Positions 61,590 through 64,000 of a stretch of DNA of 64,000 nt are shown in pieces. Position numbers and translations under genes: made by a program. This stretch comes from an uncultured Muribaculaceae bacterium (GTDB lineage: Bacteria; Bacteroidota; Bacteroidia; Bacteroidales; Muribaculaceae). Below the pieces are notes generated by a model. It searched no databases and was not told the DNA's origin. It saw only the letters and a program-made list of their open reading frames with translations. Position 1 is the first letter of the stretch; every line of letters starts with the position of its first letter. The DNA lies in NCBI GenBank assembly GCA_910577355.1, contig CAJTMY010000001.1:62001-126000 (forward strand), read 5' to 3'.

Positions 61590-62888
61590 ATGGACAGCTT
61601 GGACAACAGAAAAATAAACCGTGCGATTCTCGCGATAGCGCTTCCCGCCATCGTATCCAACATCACCACTCCCTTGCTCGGACTGGTCGACGTCGCCATT
61701 GTCGGACACATCGGCGCCGCCGCCGCTATCGGCGCAATAGCCGTGGGCAGCACCATGTTCAACATGATCTACTGGCTGTTCAGTTTCCTGCGCATGGGCA
61801 CCGCCGGGCTTACCTCCCAGAGTTGCGGCGCCGGCGATTTCCATGCCTCCTCCGCTCATCTCCGCAGAGCCTTGCTCATATCCACATGCGCCGCTCTTCT
61901 CCTCATTGTTTTCTCCGGCCCGCTGGGCTACGCCGCTCTCGATTTCCTTGATGCCGACGATGCCACCGCGCCGCTCGCCCGCCTCTATTTCGTTATCGCG
62001 ATATTCGGTGCGCCCGCCGTCCTCGGCACTTATGTGATGAACGGCTGGCTCCTCGGAATGCAGAACACCCGCATCCCCATGTTCGTGGCCATAGCCACCA
62101 ACATATTCAATATCGCCGTCAGCGCCACGCTCGTGTTTGCTTGCGGTCTCGGGATAGAAGGCGTGGCCATAGGCACCCTGTCGGCCCAATGGTTCGGCTT
62201 CATTGTCGCTCTCGTCACGGTATGGCGCCGCTACCGCCCCTCGAGAGAGCCTTTTTCCGAAATTGTACGGCGGCGCAGCCTCGGGCGGATGTTCAGAATC
62301 AACCTCGACATCTTCCTGCGCACGCTATGTCTTGTCGCCGTCACCGCATGGTTCACCCGCGCCGGAGCCGCGCAAGGCGTGCAGGTCTTGGCGGCCAACG
62401 CCCTGCTGATGCAGCTGTTTATGTTCTTCTCTTATTTCACCGACGGATTCGCCTTTGCCGGCGAAGCTTTGGCCGGCAAGCATTACGGCGCCGGCGAGCA
62501 CGGCATGCTGCGGGTCGTGGTGCGCCGCCTTATGTGGTGGGGGGCATGGCTGGCCTTGGGCTTCACCTGCATATATTTTATCGGAGGTGATATGATCATA
62601 AGCCTGCTTACCGACGATGAGCCGGTGATAGATGCCGCCCGCGAATTTTTGCCATGGGCCGTCGGAATACCGCTGTGCGGCACAGCTGCGTTTATATACG
62701 ACGGCGTGTTCGTGGGCCTTACACTCACGCGACGCATGCTCGTGTCGCTGCTCGTCGGCATGGCTGTATTCTTTGTATTATATTTTACACTGCGCGGCAG
62801 CATGGGCAATCACGGGCTGTGGCTGGCATTTCTCGGGTATTTGGCCATGCGGGGTATAGCCCTCCATATGCTTATGAAGTATAGTTAG
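61590..62888 (+). CDS. MATE family efflux transporter (DinF-like)
   Basis: 432 residues, 12 predicted helices in two homologous halves. AILAIALPAIVSNITTPLLG and LVDVAIVGHIGAAAAIGAIA at the N-terminus; FLRMGTAGLTSQSCGAGDFH; IYWLFS; second half AVTAWFTRAGAAQGVQVLAA, NALLMQLFMFFSYFTDGFAF and AGEALAGKHYGAGE, a MATE/DinF pattern. It likely exports cations, drugs or metabolites by Na+ or H+ antiport. The start codon directly follows a terminator hairpin; no own promoter box is seen. Confidence 0.92.
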   Translation: MDSLDNRKINRAILAIALPAIVSNITTPLLGLVDVAIVGHIGAAAAIGAIAVGSTMFNMIYWLFSFLRMGTAGLTSQSCGAGDFHASSAHLRRALLISTCAALLLIVFSGPLGYAALDFLDADDATAPLARLYFVIAIFGAPAVLGTYVMNGWLLGMQNTRIPMFVAIATNIFNIAVSATLVFACGLGIEGVAIGTLSAQWFGFIVALVTVWRRYRPSREPFSEIVRRRSLGRMFRINLDIFLRTLCLVAVTAWFTRAGAAQGVQVLAANALLMQLFMFFSYFTDGFAFAGEALAGKHYGAGEHGMLRVVVRRLMWWGAWLALGFTCIYFIGGDMIISLLTDDEPVIDAAREFLPWAVGIPLCGTAAFIYDGVFVGLTLTRRMLVSLLVGMAVFFVLYFTLRGSMGNHGLWLAFLGYLAMRGIALHMLMKYS

Positions 62889-62981
62889 CTATTTTAAACA
62901 ATTATTGTGCGAAGTGTCAATAATTGTTAATCACAGGTCGTTTTGCATGCTGCGACGTTATACTTTTACGGATAAAGGCTG

Positions 62982-62989
62982 TACCTTTG
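62982..62989 (+). promoter_or_regulatory. -7 box of the acyl-CoA ligase promoter
   Basis: TACCTTTG, a perfect TAnnTTTG match, with a leader of about 90 nt that holds a small TCAAGC-CGCA-GCTTGA stem at 63042-63057. Confidence 0.5.
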
Positions 62990-63086
62990 TCCCGGATTTA
63001 TATGAAATTCGACCTGTAGGATTCGATTCTGTACTTCTGCCTCAAGCCGCAGCTTGATGGTTTCCAATAGTTTAGACCCTCTGAAT

Positions 63087-64000
63087 ATGGCTAATATACT
63101 GACAGACCTGACCGACATCCGGCGAAAAGATTCGCCCGAACGGGTTGCTTACCGTTATCGCGACGACAACGGCATATGGCAGCCCCGTTCCTGGGAACAT
63201 TTCGCCGAAGATGTCGACAACATCGCATATGCCCTTGAGACGCTTGGTCTCAGCCCCTCCGAAATGCTTGCGATCTTCTCCGCAAATTGTCCCGAGATAC
63301 TCATCACCGATTTTGCCGCTTATCACAACCGTGCCGTGCCCGTGTCGTTATATGCCACGAGCAGCCCCGAGCAAGTTGAATACATATTGAACGATGCCGG
63401 CGCACGTTTTGCATTCGCAGGCAACCGTACCCAGTACGAGATCCTCCTCGATGTAGCTCCGCGCTGCCCCAGGCTCGAGAAGATTATAGTTTATGATCCG
63501 GCAGTAGAGCTCGACAGCACCGACACCCGCTGTATGTCGTTCAGCTCACTTATGGCGCTCGGCCGCGCCGCCTCGCCTATGTGCCGCGGGCAAGTGGCCG
63601 CACGTCGGTCGGCTGCTAAGCCCGACGATCTCGCCACCCTCATCTACACCTCCGGTACCACAGGCGAGCCCAAAGGCGCCATGCTGCCCCATTCGTGCTT
63701 CAACGCATGCCTCGAGACACACCGCCAATTCCTCACGATGCTGTCCGACAAGGATACATCCGTCGCATTCCTTCCCTTGAGCCACATATTCGAGAAGGCG
63801 TGGAGCTACTTCTGCCTCTATCGCGGCATCGAGATATACATCAACAGCAACCCCAAGGTGATACAGGATACCCTTCGCGAGGTTCGGCCCACCACAATGT
63901 GCAGCGTGCCCCGATTCTGGGAAAAAGCCTACGCCGCCATTCAGGAAAAACTTTCACGAGCCACAGGATTCCGCAAAAAACTTGTCCTTAAAGCCCTTAG
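63087..64000 (+). CDS. fadD: long-chain fatty acid--CoA ligase, 5' part (partial)
   Basis: Open from ATG 63087 to the right edge (304 codons). The translation starts MANILTDLTDIRRKDSPERV. AMP-binding signature LIYTSGTTGEPKGAMLPHSC is followed by LSDKDTSVAFLPLSHIFEKA, where the PLSHIFE motif and the large AACS_AMP layout identify long-chain acyl-CoA synthetases, and by TMCSVPRFWEKAYAAIQEKL. It activates fatty acids with ATP and CoA. The rest of the gene is outside the window. Confidence 0.92.
   Translation, partial: MANILTDLTDIRRKDSPERVAYRYRDDNGIWQPRSWEHFAEDVDNIAYALETLGLSPSEMLAIFSANCPEILITDFAAYHNRAVPVSLYATSSPEQVEYILNDAGARFAFAGNRTQYEILLDVAPRCPRLEKIIVYDPAVELDSTDTRCMSFSSLMALGRAASPMCRGQVAARRSAAKPDDLATLIYTSGTTGEPKGAMLPHSCFNACLETHRQFLTMLSDKDTSVAFLPLSHIFEKAWSYFCLYRGIEIYINSNPKVIQDTLREVRPTTMCSVPRFWEKAYAAIQEKLSRATGFRKKLVLKAL

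Overview
The window is a chromosomal segment from a member of the Bacteroidota, most likely order Bacteroidales and perhaps a Muribaculaceae-like gut bacterium (the family is an inference). The evidence: promoters of the Bacteroidetes type (TAnnTTTG -7 boxes, some with TTTG or TTG about 20 bp upstream), almost no Shine-Dalgarno sequences, type IX secretion (T9SS) genes (sprA, porE and a cargo with a C-terminal sorting domain), a FeoA-FeoB fusion, a MurF-alanine racemase fusion, a DAHP synthase-chorismate mutase fusion, serine palmitoyltransferase, and GSCFA, PCMD, DUF5683 and DUF4153 families. No rRNA, tRNA, CRISPR, insertion sequence or prophage was recognised.

Layout. 1-5.2 kb: 5' end of a sphingolipid gene (-), a membrane-tethered AraC regulator (+), then four uncharacterised genes (+), the last of the YwqG/DUF1963 family. 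5.2-13.9 kb: a minus-strand housekeeping run: HU, DAHP synthase/chorismate mutase, TIGR02757 protein, THUMP-like methyltransferase, pgk, and the prfA-DUF4153-pyrF operon. 14-20 kb: a very large C10 (streptopain-like) cysteine peptidase with leucine-rich repeats and a T9SS tail, interrupted by one in-frame TGA where the family has Trp. 20.3-22.2 kb: a small outer-membrane barrel protein, rpmH, and a compact three-gene DUF3791-DUF3990-small protein operon that looks like an ADP-ribosyltransferase-fold toxin module. 22.3-29.7 kb: sprA, the T9SS translocon. 29.9-34 kb: feoAB and class I fumarase (+). 34-40.4 kb: clpC, and the operon alpha/beta hydrolase-membrane MurF-like ligase-ddl (-). 40.5-44 kb: typA-folP-cdaA (+). 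44-47.6 kb: surface lipoproteins and a barrel protein. 47.6-52.7 kb: porE-GSCFA-murF/alr operon (-). 52.8-53.8 kb: a degenerate HMA protein and a Cys-containing lipoprotein (+). 53.8-55.2 kb: surE and a HEAT-like protein (-). 55.3-61.5 kb: parA-parB-DUF5683-mltD, then an OPT transporter (+). 61.6-64 kb: MATE exporter and the 5' part of a long-chain acyl-CoA ligase.

Three themes link the genes. The envelope is built here (Ddl, two MurF-type ligases, Alr, MltD, c-di-AMP synthase). Proteins are exported across the outer membrane by T9SS (SprA, PorE) and one giant cargo is present, although its frame is broken. Chromosome maintenance (ParAB, HU) has an unusual palindrome in the parA promoter made of two outward-facing parS-like half-sites. 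The best candidates for undescribed biology are the DUF3791/DUF3990 three-gene module (21.2-22.2 kb), the AraC-linked four-gene block (1.6-5.2 kb), the nonsense codon in the giant peptidase, and terminator-like hairpins that abut the start codons of the next gene.
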